From the NCBI RefSeq assembly GCF_018603515.1, contig NZ_JACATN010000002.1, positions 434,001-498,000 of the forward strand: a stretch of 64,000 bases of DNA, read 5' to 3'. Shown piece by piece: positions 22,337 through 32,002 of this stretch. A program made the position numbers and the translations under genes. The stretch comes from Zobellia barbeyronii. Lineage in GTDB: Bacteria > Bacteroidota > Bacteroidia > Flavobacteriales > Flavobacteriaceae. The notes beneath the pieces were generated by a model. That model searched no databases, was not told where the DNA came from, and was given only the letters and a program-made list of their open reading frames with translations. Every line of letters starts with the position of its first letter. Positions within the stretch are counted from its first letter, which is position 1.

Positions 22337-22339
22337 AAA

Positions 22340-23800
22340 TTAATGCAAAGTATTTTCTAATCTTGCCCAAGAAATGTTTTGATTACCTGAAGTACTTGAC
22401 TCTTCCGGCCCAATGTTTAAATTGAACGCACCTAAAAAAAAATCTAAATCACCGTCATTATCAAAATCGTTTACATCAATAGTTTGCCACCTAAAATCTG
22501 GGAGCCCGTTAATTGATTTTGGTATGAATTTTAGTCCTCCCTCATTTAATAGAAGTTGAACACTTTTAAACTTAGGATTTGTAAAATCTCCAAAATTAGA
22601 AACCGTAAGGATATCATTGTCGCCATCTAAATCAAAATCTTCTACCACTACTTTACTTACTCCGTGAATAGGAAAGAAATAACTTTCAGTAAATTCTTTA
22701 TCACCCTTATTTAATAGAACACGTACTCCATGAAAATTTTTAAGAACCGTTGATAAATCCGAATTATCGCCATTACCTATAATAATATCCTTTAAGCCGT
22801 CCCCATCCATATCCTTTAACTCAAAATCTACTGAACCAAAGGCTGGTTGATATTGAACTACTTTTTTACCACTGAATTCATTATTTTCATAATCCCAAAT
22901 CATAATAGATTCATGTTCTTGAGCAAATAAAACCACAATTTCATTTTCATCATCGTCATCCATATTCGCCATTTGCACCTTTATTGCACCAGATAGCGGT
23001 TGTATTAGTTTTTTGCTATAAGTTCCATTTTTTAAATTTTCGAATAGGGAGAAATCTCCAATATTGTTACCGTAGTTACACACAAACACATCATCATATC
23101 CATCAGAATTTATATCGTAAATCAAAAAATTTACTGGTCTTCTCAGACCATCAATGACATTATTCCCTATTTTTAGTTTTCCTTTTGCTTCATCTGAGGG
23201 ATTCATGGAACCTATTGTCAATACGTAATCTAAAGAATCTTTAAATGCTACTTTAACAGGTGGACTATCCAGTTTTTGGTTGTTAAGAATATGGCCATCC
23301 ATATCTACTGTTAATAATTCAGAAGTACTAGCATTCCCTAAAAATAAATTTTCGCCTTCATCGCTATAAGAAGTCATTGAAAGCACTGATAAAGAATCCT
23401 GTAAAAACAGATGAGCTTCGAATAAAGTACTTTTCTCTTGATCTTGAATCAAATTTTGAGGATTACTATTCTTTGATTGATTTAAATAATAATGGACTAT
23501 ATTATCCCAGTCTTCTTGAGACATAGTAGGGCTTAAGCTGTCTTGTGTTTCAGAATTTCTATAGCTATAAATAGGTCCGTGAGACATGCCCATTTTCAAC
23601 CCCATATTTGGTAAGATTTTTTCACCCCACACTCTTCTAGGCAATATTGAAGGTTCTGGAAAGACATGACACGATGCGCAATGAATCTTAGCCAATTTCC
23701 TACCTTCTTCATGCTTATCCTTATTGGTACAGTTTGTTAAAAAACAAAAAAGTACCGCCCCAAAAGCAATTTTAATCTTCAAAATATTCTTTTCGCTCAT
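22340..23800 (-). CDS. FG-GAP repeat lipoprotein with N-terminal cytochrome c-type heme motif
   Basis: About 486 residues from the ATG giving MSEKNILK; another in-frame ATG lies five codons upstream. Lipobox FLTNC. Shortly after comes CASCH, a CxxCH heme-binding motif in RKLAKIHCASCHVFPEPS, followed by a Met-rich stretch (PNMGLKMGMSHG) that could supply an axial ligand. The remainder is an FG-GAP propeller (DINSDGYDDVFV, DMDGDGLKDIII, DFDNDGDLDFFL). The fusion points to a surface or periplasmic protein that binds one heme. Electron-transfer partners are not evident. It lies downstream of SusD on the same strand, past a terminator. Confidence 0.8.
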   Translation of the reverse strand: MSEKNILKIKIAFGAVLFCFLTNCTNKDKHEEGRKLAKIHCASCHVFPEPSILPRRVWGEKILPNMGLKMGMSHGPIYSYRNSETQDSLSPTMSQEDWDNIVHYYLNQSKNSNPQNLIQDQEKSTLFEAHLFLQDSLSVLSMTSYSDEGENLFLGNASTSELLTVDMDGHILNNQKLDSPPVKVAFKDSLDYVLTIGSMNPSDEAKGKLKIGNNVIDGLRRPVNFLIYDINSDGYDDVFVCNYGNNIGDFSLFENLKNGTYSKKLIQPLSGAIKVQMANMDDDDENEIVVLFAQEHESIMIWDYENNEFSGKKVVQYQPAFGSVDFELKDMDGDGLKDIIIGNGDNSDLSTVLKNFHGVRVLLNKGDKEFTESYFFPIHGVSKVVVEDFDLDGDNDILTVSNFGDFTNPKFKSVQLLLNEGGLKFIPKSINGLPDFRWQTIDVNDFDNDGDLDFFLGAFNLNIGPEESSTSGNQNISWARLENTLH

Positions 23801-23910
23801 TAACTTATATTGCATTTAGAACCATTGAATTTATATTATGAGTGTTGTTGTTGTTGAACAACAATCTTAAAAGTAATTCTAAAATACATTACCAAACTCC
23901 ATGAAAAAAT

Positions 23911-23943
23911 AAAACGGCAAGATTTTTTAAATCTTACCGTTTT
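23911..23943 (-). terminator. Rho-independent terminator after susD
   Basis: Hairpin AAAACGG-C-AAGATTT / AAATCTT-A-CCGTTTT with one mismatch and a TTT loop, followed on the minus strand by a T-rich run. It lies just after the SusD stop and ends the susCD transcript. Confidence 0.7.
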
Positions 23944-23970
23944 ACTCAAACTAACTCAACAACTTTATCT

Positions 23971-25587
23971 TTAATTACTAAGGTTAGGGTTTTTCTCAAT
24001 TTCCTGCTGTGGAATCGGCGCATAATAATTGTCCGTTGCCAAAGAACCTAAAATTGGGTTTTGTGCAGTAGTTAAGGGTTTAGGTGAGCCCACACCATTT
24101 TCATCATAAGATGTACCTATAGAAACTTGAGGGTTTCTAGCACCTAATGCTTCTTGTACTTTTTCTTTTCGAACCAAATCGTTCCAACGGATAAATTCAC
24201 CTGCGAATTCCCATTTTCTTTCTGTAAAAGCCAAATCTTGTATACTACCATCTCCGGCTGTTAGATCACTCGGGTCCGGAGTATTAATATCAAGACCTTC
24301 AGCTCTTCTATGCACCATGTTTAATGCTTCCCATGCATCAGCACCAGAAGATCCTGCTTCACCTGAAGCTTCGGCATAAATCAACAAAACCTCTGCGTAT
24401 CTCATATACAAATCACTTCTTAGCGTCTGAAATTGAGCCCAGTCTCCATCGGCTAAATCCCCTACTATTTTCCTAAGTATAGGACTTTGTTGATCTTTAA
24501 ATTCTTCCCACTTAAGTATTTTAGTAGGATTATCTAAGTTAATAGCGCCATCATCTCCAACTGGTAACTCGGCGTAATATGTTGCATCTTTTCTAGTGCC
24601 TTCAGGCATATCTTCAAAAAACCTAATTTCAGCAAATGTCTCTTGCCAACCGTTCAAACCTGGATCAGAAGGAAGTCCTAATTTTCCCATCTTACGATTG
24701 GTTAGATTACCAGCAGAATTGCTATAGGCGATAGTAAATACACCTTCTTGACTAAACCTTCCTGCCAATGACCATAATTTAGCTAAATCAGGCTCTAAAC
24801 CAAATCCGTGAGCAGCCGCATTGTCTATTACTGATTTTGCACTCGCTGCTGCTTGTGCATATTTGCTGGCATCCTTTAATGGGAATCCAGCCCAATCCAT
24901 GTACAATCTTGCCAAAAAAGCCCTGACAGTTCCTTGACTTGGTGTTGTAGATCCTGCAAACGGGCTCTTAACCGGTAATCTTGATTCAGCTTCTAGAAGA
25001 TCACTCTCTATTTGCTCAAAAACTTCTAATTGCGAAGCCAAAGAAGGTTGCTGAAAGGGATCAATTTCAAGAACTAAAGGAATTCTACCATGAATACGCA
25101 TTAAATGATTGAACATTATTCCTCTCAAAAAATACGTCTCCCCTATTAATCTATCTTGCTTACTCGCATCTGAATCGGAAAGTGTTACTCCTTCTACACT
25201 TTGTAAAACAGTATTGGCGGCACGTATCATCTCATAGACACCATTCCAATTTGTTTGTGTTCTAGAGTTTTCAGGGGTAATAAATCTTTGATCATATTCC
25301 CTAAAATCCGCCTTATTACTAGCAACGTGCGTTGTAATATCATCGCCCGACCAACCATTTACATAAAAGGTTGACATCCAAGCTGCCTTGTTTAGCTTAC
25401 CATAGATACCTGTAACACCCAATTCTAGTTGTGCCATTGAGCTATACGTTACAACTTGCAACTCGGAAGCAGCAGGGTTTTCTTCAATATCAAACTGTTC
25501 ACAGCTATTGAAACTGAATGCAAGCATAGCTAGGACAACTATACCCAGTAGCTCTTTAAATGCTTTTTCTACTTTTAATTTTTTCAT
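23971..25587 (-). CDS. susD: SusD/RagB-like glycan-binding lipoprotein
   Basis: About 538 residues from the ATG giving MKKLKVEKAFKELL; a longer frame starting 13 codons upstream would overlap susC. Lipobox FNSC. The N-terminal SusD-like region (NAANTVLQSVEGV ... GETYFLRGIMFNHLMRIHG) and C-terminal RagB/SusD region (VLLIYAEASGEAG, FTERKWEFAGEFIRWNDLVR, PIPQQEIEKNPNLSN) are typical. It caps the SusC channel on the outer membrane and captures oligosaccharides. It follows susC directly and is co-transcribed. Confidence 0.93.
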   Translation of the reverse strand: MKKLKVEKAFKELLGIVVLAMLAFSFNSCEQFDIEENPAASELQVVTYSSMAQLELGVTGIYGKLNKAAWMSTFYVNGWSGDDITTHVASNKADFREYDQRFITPENSRTQTNWNGVYEMIRAANTVLQSVEGVTLSDSDASKQDRLIGETYFLRGIMFNHLMRIHGRIPLVLEIDPFQQPSLASQLEVFEQIESDLLEAESRLPVKSPFAGSTTPSQGTVRAFLARLYMDWAGFPLKDASKYAQAAASAKSVIDNAAAHGFGLEPDLAKLWSLAGRFSQEGVFTIAYSNSAGNLTNRKMGKLGLPSDPGLNGWQETFAEIRFFEDMPEGTRKDATYYAELPVGDDGAINLDNPTKILKWEEFKDQQSPILRKIVGDLADGDWAQFQTLRSDLYMRYAEVLLIYAEASGEAGSSGADAWEALNMVHRRAEGLDINTPDPSDLTAGDGSIQDLAFTERKWEFAGEFIRWNDLVRKEKVQEALGARNPQVSIGTSYDENGVGSPKPLTTAQNPILGSLATDNYYAPIPQQEIEKNPNLSN

Positions 25588-25615
25588 ATTTTCTGTATTT
25601 TCTATTAGCTTTTTT

Positions 25616-28600
25616 TTAGAATCCAACTTTTACCCCTAATGTGAAAGTTCTTGGAATAGGATAAGCTCCAACATTAATACCCGGAGCAACATCTGCATTT
25701 CCTTCGTTCGCTCTTCTAGAGGAGGATTCTGGGTCATAACCGGTAAAATCAGTAATTAAAAACAAATTCTGACCACCACCATAGATCTTAACGTTAGCGC
25801 CTCCTAACCAATCTAAATCTTTCAAGGTATACCCAACAGTAAGGTTGCTTAACCTTATGAAATCTCCTTTTTCAATATATCTTGAAGAATTGTACAACTG
25901 AACGGTTGCAGGAATATCAGTTTCATTGCTAGGTGTCCATTGATTGATTTGGTCTGATGCCAAAAAACTTCTGGAATCCCCAGCACCGCCAGTAATCTGT
26001 GCCTGAGTTAAATTATAAACATCAAATCCATGTGAACCATTTATAAAAAAGTTGAAATCAAAGTTTTTGTAAGATATCGTATTATTGAAACCCCACGTTA
26101 GTGTAGGCATACCATTACCAATAGCACCAAACGCTATTTCTCCATCCGCATCCCTTAAATATTTTGCGTCACCAGGTTTTTTACCAACTGCGTCAGCTGC
26201 CGTCGCCTCCGAACTTTTCCATGTACCTAAGAAAGTAGCTCCTTGAAATTGCCCTAAAGGCTCTCCCAATTGTATAATATTGGCTACCCTAGCCTGCCCA
26301 CCAGGAACTTGGACTTCGCCATCAATTTGATCAAGACCTCCATATAATTCAGTTACCTCATTTTTTACAAAGGACATTGCTAAATTTGCATTCCAATTAA
26401 AATTATCGTTTTGAATAATATCATAGCCCAAGGCGATATCTATACCAACATTTTCAACTGCACCAATATTTTGATTTACATTTCCACCACCGTTAGTTCC
26501 TGATACCGGTACACTTAAAAGTAAATCTGATGTTGTTTTTTTATACCCATCAAGACTAAAATTACCTCTACTGTCATTAAAACCAAAGTCAATACCAACG
26601 TTGGTCTGACTAGTGGTTTCCCAAGAGAGAAATTCATTTGCAAAACTAGTTATAAACGTTCCTGGAGAAGGAGACCCTCCTTCATAAGCATAACTGTTGT
26701 TTCCTAAATTAGCATAAGTTCCAAAAGGATCTATTGCTTGACTACCTACTTGACCCCAACCGGCACGTAACTTTAGGCTACTAACAAAACCTGAATCATC
26801 ACTTGGATTAATAACATTATACCCTGCAGCAAAAGACGGAAAGAAACCCCATTTCTTACCTGTCCTAAATACAGATGTACCATCGTAACGCCCTGTTGCT
26901 GTAATCGATAAATTATTTGCAAGGATGTACTCTGCACGTAACATAAAAGACAATATTTCTCTTGGCACTAAATTATTGCTGATAGAAAATCCTGCTGCAG
27001 TCTCTGCAAAATAAAAACCGTTGGGTAAAAGAAGATTATCTGCATTATAGGTATTTCTCTCATTCTTCTGATTAGAATATTCGTGAACACCGGTTATTTT
27101 CAAATCATGTTTATCATTATAAAGATTTTGCCATGTAAATATGTTACTCATTTGATACGAGGTGAACTTATTTGTGGAAAAATTTGCATCTGGAGTATCA
27201 TTATCCCCTTCTACAGTGTATCGCTGTACGTTATAATTGTTAACCTGCGTTCCGGCAACCAAAGAATAGCTAAAATTATCAGTTATTTTATAATTAGTGT
27301 TTAACGTAGCACTTAATCTTTCATCTACATCGCTTGCCTGCGTTTCGTTTAAGGTAAGAACTGGATTCAAATTCAATGATCCAATACCCCTCGTTGATCG
27401 TCTATTGTATTCACCATTAGCATCGTAAACCGGAGTTGAGGGATCCCAAGTCAAAGCCTTAGCTATTAAACTTCCCTGCCCGTTACCAAAACTTTCAAAA
27501 TTATTTTTCTTTTCTCCCCGACTACCAAATATGTTAAGGCCTACTTTAAATCTATCTGTTACTTGGGCTTCTATATTTGATCTCAGGTTTAATTGTTGAA
27601 AATCTGTATTAATTACTATACCTTCTTCATTTCTATAATTTCCAGATAGAAAATATCTTATTTTACCTTCCGAACCACTTGTTGAAATTTGTAAGTTTTG
27701 GCTAAATCCCGTTCTTAAAATTTCATCTTGATAATTAGTTCCACCATTAGAATCAAGAGCAGCTATTTCCCCATCCGTAAACGTAGGGTTTTGGCCAATA
27801 CTTAACTTTCTTAAATTTTCTATTCTAGCAAATTCACCAACATTATCTGCCAAAGTTGGAAGGTAATTCTGTACTTGTGATACTGTTGTAAAAAAATCAA
27901 CATTTATTTTACCTTTTCCAGTTCCTTTTTTTGTTGAAATAAGAATTACACCATTTGAACCTCGTACACCGTATATTGCCGTTGCAGAAGCATCTTTCAA
28001 TACATCCATAGATGCGATATCATTTGGATTTAGTGTACTAAGATCCCCTCCTAAAACACCATCAATTACAACCAACGGATCGTTATTTCCAGTAATAGAG
28101 TTAACCCCTCTAATACGCACCTTTATACCAGCACCTGGCGCTCCGTTAGCTCTTGCTACAGTCACACCGGCAGCCCTACCTTGTAATGCCTCATCAACCC
28201 TTGTTAATGGTTGATTTTCAAAAGATTCCGCAGTAACACGGGATACGGCTCCTGTAACATCCTTTTTCTTTGTAGTACCATAACCTATTACGACAACTTC
28301 TTCTAACTGACTAGCATCTTCAGCTAATTGTACATTTATAGATGTCTGGTTGCCAACGGTAATATTCTTTGTTGCATAACCTATATAGGAAAATACTAAA
28401 ACATCCTCCGAAGATGCCTCTATAGTATAATTACCATCAAAGTCCGATTGAGTTCCGGTTGTAGAACCTTTTATTACAATATTTGCTCCTGGAACAGGAA
28501 CGCCATCCCCATCTGTAACGTTTCCTGTGACGGCCTGTTGAGCATACAGCCCCTGCATACCCACTGTTGTTAGAAAAAGTGCTAAAAGGCAGCCTTTCCT

Positions 28601-28627
28601 TAATAGTTGTTTAAAGTGTTGTTTCAT
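25616..28627 (-). CDS. susC: SusC/RagA-type TonB-dependent outer-membrane transporter
   Basis: 1003 residues. Signal peptide (to LYAQ), carboxypeptidase-regulatory-like domain (GNVTDGDGVPVPGANIVIKG), the EEVVVIGYG region typical of SusC, plug domain (RIRGVNSITGNNDPLVVIDG) and a C-terminal beta barrel ending in a short strand with terminal Phe (TFTLGVKVGF). It moves oligosaccharides across the outer membrane with TonB-ExbBD energy. It is the only SusCD pair in the window and so the likely entry port for this locus. A long non-coding stretch with repeated boxes precedes it. Confidence 0.95.
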   Translation of the reverse strand: MKQHFKQLLRKGCLLALFLTTVGMQGLYAQQAVTGNVTDGDGVPVPGANIVIKGSTTGTQSDFDGNYTIEASSEDVLVFSYIGYATKNITVGNQTSINVQLAEDASQLEEVVVIGYGTTKKKDVTGAVSRVTAESFENQPLTRVDEALQGRAAGVTVARANGAPGAGIKVRIRGVNSITGNNDPLVVIDGVLGGDLSTLNPNDIASMDVLKDASATAIYGVRGSNGVILISTKKGTGKGKINVDFFTTVSQVQNYLPTLADNVGEFARIENLRKLSIGQNPTFTDGEIAALDSNGGTNYQDEILRTGFSQNLQISTSGSEGKIRYFLSGNYRNEEGIVINTDFQQLNLRSNIEAQVTDRFKVGLNIFGSRGEKKNNFESFGNGQGSLIAKALTWDPSTPVYDANGEYNRRSTRGIGSLNLNPVLTLNETQASDVDERLSATLNTNYKITDNFSYSLVAGTQVNNYNVQRYTVEGDNDTPDANFSTNKFTSYQMSNIFTWQNLYNDKHDLKITGVHEYSNQKNERNTYNADNLLLPNGFYFAETAAGFSISNNLVPREILSFMLRAEYILANNLSITATGRYDGTSVFRTGKKWGFFPSFAAGYNVINPSDDSGFVSSLKLRAGWGQVGSQAIDPFGTYANLGNNSYAYEGGSPSPGTFITSFANEFLSWETTSQTNVGIDFGFNDSRGNFSLDGYKKTTSDLLLSVPVSGTNGGGNVNQNIGAVENVGIDIALGYDIIQNDNFNWNANLAMSFVKNEVTELYGGLDQIDGEVQVPGGQARVANIIQLGEPLGQFQGATFLGTWKSSEATAADAVGKKPGDAKYLRDADGEIAFGAIGNGMPTLTWGFNNTISYKNFDFNFFINGSHGFDVYNLTQAQITGGAGDSRSFLASDQINQWTPSNETDIPATVQLYNSSRYIEKGDFIRLSNLTVGYTLKDLDWLGGANVKIYGGGQNLFLITDFTGYDPESSSRRANEGNADVAPGINVGAYPIPRTFTLGVKVGF

Positions 28628-29211
28628 AATTGTTCTCTTTAGTTTAAAATGATTGAGTTAATACATTTGGTTATTTAGTACTGGTCTTGTTGAATTTTTC
28701 TTAAATATTTCTTAAAAGGAAGTTAGCGTTTTTTGCCTTTGAAAATGAGGATATAATAATTATACGCTGATGAAATTATGAATATAAAGATGTTAATCAC
28801 TATAAACGTCCTAGACAAAAACTAGACAAGTACAATAAAACATTATTTTTAGATTAGATAATATTAGTAAAGACTCCTTAAGATTTAACCTCTAATTAAT
28901 TTGATTAACCACCCTTAAAAACTAAATTAAAATATTGATTATCAATTAAATAACCAACAAAATGAATTTTTAAAAATTGATTTAAAATAACTGAATTGCA
29001 AGTTTACAGCTAATAGAAAGCATAAATTTTTAATCAATAAAAATCTTCTGAAACTATTACATTCAAACTTAAGACTAGACAACATGGGTACATGAGTCCT
29101 ATTTAACCTATCGTAGCACTATTTTACCTTTTGAACATATGTTATACTAATCTTGACATATCTTATATCTAAATATTATGTTAAAAGATGAAGCGAGCGA
29201 CTATTAAACAC
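28628..29211 (-). promoter_or_regulatory. Long AT-rich region upstream of susC with CTAGACAA boxes
   Basis: Together with the terminator and the sulfatase 3' region this is the only gap over 300 bases in the window, and it has no plausible ORF. The motif CTAGACAA occurs three times on the plus strand: at 28811-28818 and 28822-28829 as a direct repeat with an 11-base period, and at 29075-29082. The first pair lies ~185 bases upstream of the susC start. It is a candidate activator site; I could not place a convincing -7/-33 promoter. Confidence 0.5.
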
Positions 29212-29243
29212 AAAAAAGAGGTGAAAATCACCTCTTTTTTTTT
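29212..29243 (-). terminator. Rho-independent terminator after the sulfatase
   Basis: Strong hairpin AAAAAAGAGGTGA / TCACCTCTTTTTT with an AAA loop and T-tracts on both strands. It separates the sulfatase transcript from the susC promoter region. Confidence 0.8.
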
Positions 29244-29288
29244 ATAAAATGCTCTATTTAAAGCAATTATACCATAAAAATAATAGCA

Positions 29289-30893
29289 TTAATCATTGGT
29301 TACTTTACTTCCCCACCAATCATTTTTAGGGTCAAAATCGGGAGACAAAAAGTGGAGTCTTTGTTTTTCTAAGGATGGTAGTTTCTTCTCTACTATTTCC
29401 TTAAGATATGCCTCTTCTTTTTGTAAACTATACTCAGGGTCTTTTGATGGGTATCTTGCCCCAACTTCATCTAAATAGGCGAATAATTGTTCGCTTAATT
29501 GTTTTTGTAAATCTGTATGTTCCGAAGCAACATCTGTTAACTCCTCTAAATCATCCTTTAAGTTGTACAGCTCTTCTCTATCGTCTTCATAATAATGGAT
29601 CAGTTTCCAATCCCCTTTTCTAATAACTGAAGACGGCTCACCTCCTTGATTACCGTAATGCGGATAATGCCAAAACAAAGGACGTTCCTCTAAACTGCCT
29701 CCTTTTAGAATTGGTAATAAACTTTTACCATCTACATGTTGTTCGGGTTTTAAATCAACACCGGCTACATCAAGAATTGTTGGGTAAAAATCGGCTCCGG
29801 TTACGGGTTCTGAGGTAGATGCTCCTCCTTTGACCAACCAAGGAGCTTTAATGAAATATGGCTCACGGATACCACCTTCAAATTGATATCCCTTCCCCCC
29901 TCTTAACGGAAGGTTTGAGGTTGAGAAAGAATCACCCGCAGAAACACCACCATTATCTGATGTAAAGACGACCAATGTATTCTTATCAAGACCTAAAGAG
30001 TCTAAAGTTTGTAACACTCTACCCACGGCATCGTCCATAGCTTCTACCAATCCTGCATAAACAGGATTATCCTGCACTTGGCGTATCGGAAGGAATTTAG
30101 CCATTTTATATCCTGTATCGGCAATACCATTTTTCTCTGCTTTTTTCTGATACTTTGCCCATTTCTCCTTGGTAGTCTGAATTGGTCCGTGAACGGCATA
30201 AAAGGAGAGATAGGCAAAAACAGGCTGACCTGTTTCCGTTGGGTTGTTCTCTTTAAAAAAGTTAACGGTTTCCTCTGCTAAGCGCATGGTTAGATTCTCT
30301 CCGTCTTTATGATGCTCCAAATTTGGGTTGATAAAAGGTGCAAAATAACCTCCGTTTGGACTACCTACATCCCAACCTCCTTTATTGATATCAAAACCAT
30401 GGTCTTCTGGCCACGAACCTTTTTCTCCTAAGTGCCATTTTCCTGCAAAGAAAGTCTTGTACCCTGCCGCTTTCATAGCCTCTGGCAAAGTAGTTTCTAC
30501 AGTGGGAAGATTGTGTTCGTACTCTGGTGGAAGTAACTTATTAAACCTACCTGCTTTTCTCCAATCCGTACCAACCTTTGCTCCGATCCAATCCGTAATT
30601 CCATGTCTTGCCGTGAATGTTCCAAGCATGATACTAGCTCTAGATGGGCTGCAAACCCTACTGGCCGCGTAACCATTAGTGAAATTCATACCTTCATTGG
30701 CAATTCTATCAATATTGGGTGTTTCATAAAACTTACTCCCCGTAACACTTAAGTCATGATACCCATAATCATCTGCTAAAATGAATAACACATTTGGCCT
30801 AACGGCCTTTTCTTCAACTTTCTTTTCGTTATTCTTACAACTCGTCAGAACCATACCGGTTACTGCCAAAATCGAACAGAGAAAATGCTTCAT
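29289..30893 (-). CDS. S1-family sulfatase, lipoprotein
   Basis: 534 residues. Lipoprotein signal MKHFLCSILAVTGMVLTSC. Formylglycine motif C81-S-P-S-R in ASRVCSPSRASIMLG, metal motif FILADDYGYHD and FTSDNGG near the middle. Full length for the arylsulfatase A-like S1 family. Terminators on both sides suggest it is transcribed alone. Substrate is probably a sulfated galactan oligosaccharide; regiochemistry cannot be told from sequence. Confidence 0.92.
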   Translation of the reverse strand: MKHFLCSILAVTGMVLTSCKNNEKKVEEKAVRPNVLFILADDYGYHDLSVTGSKFYETPNIDRIANEGMNFTNGYAASRVCSPSRASIMLGTFTARHGITDWIGAKVGTDWRKAGRFNKLLPPEYEHNLPTVETTLPEAMKAAGYKTFFAGKWHLGEKGSWPEDHGFDINKGGWDVGSPNGGYFAPFINPNLEHHKDGENLTMRLAEETVNFFKENNPTETGQPVFAYLSFYAVHGPIQTTKEKWAKYQKKAEKNGIADTGYKMAKFLPIRQVQDNPVYAGLVEAMDDAVGRVLQTLDSLGLDKNTLVVFTSDNGGVSAGDSFSTSNLPLRGGKGYQFEGGIREPYFIKAPWLVKGGASTSEPVTGADFYPTILDVAGVDLKPEQHVDGKSLLPILKGGSLEERPLFWHYPHYGNQGGEPSSVIRKGDWKLIHYYEDDREELYNLKDDLEELTDVASEHTDLQKQLSEQLFAYLDEVGARYPSKDPEYSLQKEEAYLKEIVEKKLPSLEKQRLHFLSPDFDPKNDWWGSKVTND

Positions 30894-31010
30894 ACGTTTC
30901 TTAAATTTTAACGGTGGATAATTTTTTTCGATAGGAAAGATACTAAATAATAGTGTTGACGGAATCTCACTTCTTACTATTTCTTCTTCTTAATAAAAGG
31001 TTACAAAACG

Positions 31011-31037
31011 ACACTGCCTCTTTAAAAGAGGCAGTGT
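31011..31037 (-). terminator. Rho-independent terminator after the P450 operon
   Basis: Perfect 12-base stem ACACTGCCTCTT / AAGAGGCAGTGT with a three-base loop, 15 bases past the PhyH stop, with a T-rich tail on the minus strand. It marks the 3' end of the six-gene operon. Confidence 0.75.
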
Positions 31038-31052
31038 AATACTTCGTAAATT

Positions 31053-31937
31053 TTATTTCTGATCAAAAAGGAGAGGAAAAAACTTGCCTTCCATTTTTTC
31101 TCCTTTTGGCACCCTAATTGGTGTGCCTCTTAACATTTCCCCATCCGTATCACTCACAGTTCCATCGGAAAAAGCATTTAGAACAAAAGCTCTTCGGCTA
31201 AAATTAGACTTATTCTCATAAGATCCATGAATCATTAATGGATGATGAAAAGAACCATATCCCTTTTTAAGCTCAATGGGAACAGGATTGAAATTCGCCT
31301 TTTGTTCATCGGTCATAAACTCCATAAGGCCTTCCATCTTTCCTGCTAGTTCGGGCTTTTGTAGAAGTCCCCATTTGTGACTTCCTGGCACATAATAAAG
31401 ACAACCGTTTTCTGTAGTGGCATCATCCAGACCTGTCCAACAGGTTAAATGCTGCATAGGGACCGTTCTAATCCAAAAAGAATAATCTTGATGCCAAGCC
31501 ACTACACCACCATGGTTGGAAGGTTTGCAAAACAATTGATCATGCCAAAACCTAACATTATTGTTGCCCAACAATTGACTTGCTGCCATTGTAAAAGCGG
31601 GATTCCATAACAAATCATGAAACCCTTCTGTAATTCGCCAGTGCCCAAGAGAATGAAAAAGTACCGTATTTGGGTCTGTAGATTGGTTCCCATGAAATTC
31701 ATAAAAAAGCTCATGAGCCGGATGCTTAGGGTCACGAATTTCTTCCAACTCCTTTCTCAATACTTCTATCTGAGCTTCGTCCAGCAATTTTATTCCCGAG
31801 ACATAGCCATACTCATGAAAATGGGCTACTTGCTCATCACTAAGCTTATACTGTTCCCATTCTTCAGCTGTTTTTGGCTGCTTAAAAAGGTCTGAAATCA
31901 ATTCGTGGCGGTCCGCCAAATCTTTTACTAACTGCAT
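31053..31937 (-). CDS. Phytanoyl-CoA dioxygenase (PhyH) family Fe(II)/2-oxoglutarate oxygenase
   Basis: 294 residues. The facial-triad signature is visible: HQD in VVAWHQDYSFW (near residue 149), a distal His in HHPLMIHGS (near 232), and an Arg for 2-oxoglutarate binding in SNFSRRAFVLN. No signal peptide, so cytoplasmic. Family members hydroxylate or demethylate diverse small molecules. Here it is the last gene of the P450 operon, 65 bases after the esterase. A second oxidative step on a methylated or otherwise modified sugar is a reasonable guess, but the substrate is unknown. Confidence 0.85.
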   Translation of the reverse strand: MQLVKDLADRHELISDLFKQPKTAEEWEQYKLSDEQVAHFHEYGYVSGIKLLDEAQIEVLRKELEEIRDPKHPAHELFYEFHGNQSTDPNTVLFHSLGHWRITEGFHDLLWNPAFTMAASQLLGNNNVRFWHDQLFCKPSNHGGVVAWHQDYSFWIRTVPMQHLTCWTGLDDATTENGCLYYVPGSHKWGLLQKPELAGKMEGLMEFMTDEQKANFNPVPIELKKGYGSFHHPLMIHGSYENKSNFSRRAFVLNAFSDGTVSDTDGEMLRGTPIRVPKGEKMEGKFFPLLFDQK

Positions 31938-32002
31938 TACTTTTGGTTCTTTAAATTATGGTTGATTATTTATATATGCACTCTAAATACTCTAGGAATT
32001 AT

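Noticed and set aside
28628-29288. CRISPR array, tRNA or small RNA in the long gap
   Set aside because: No regularly spaced repeats or cloverleaf seen; only AT-rich sequence, short boxes and a terminator.
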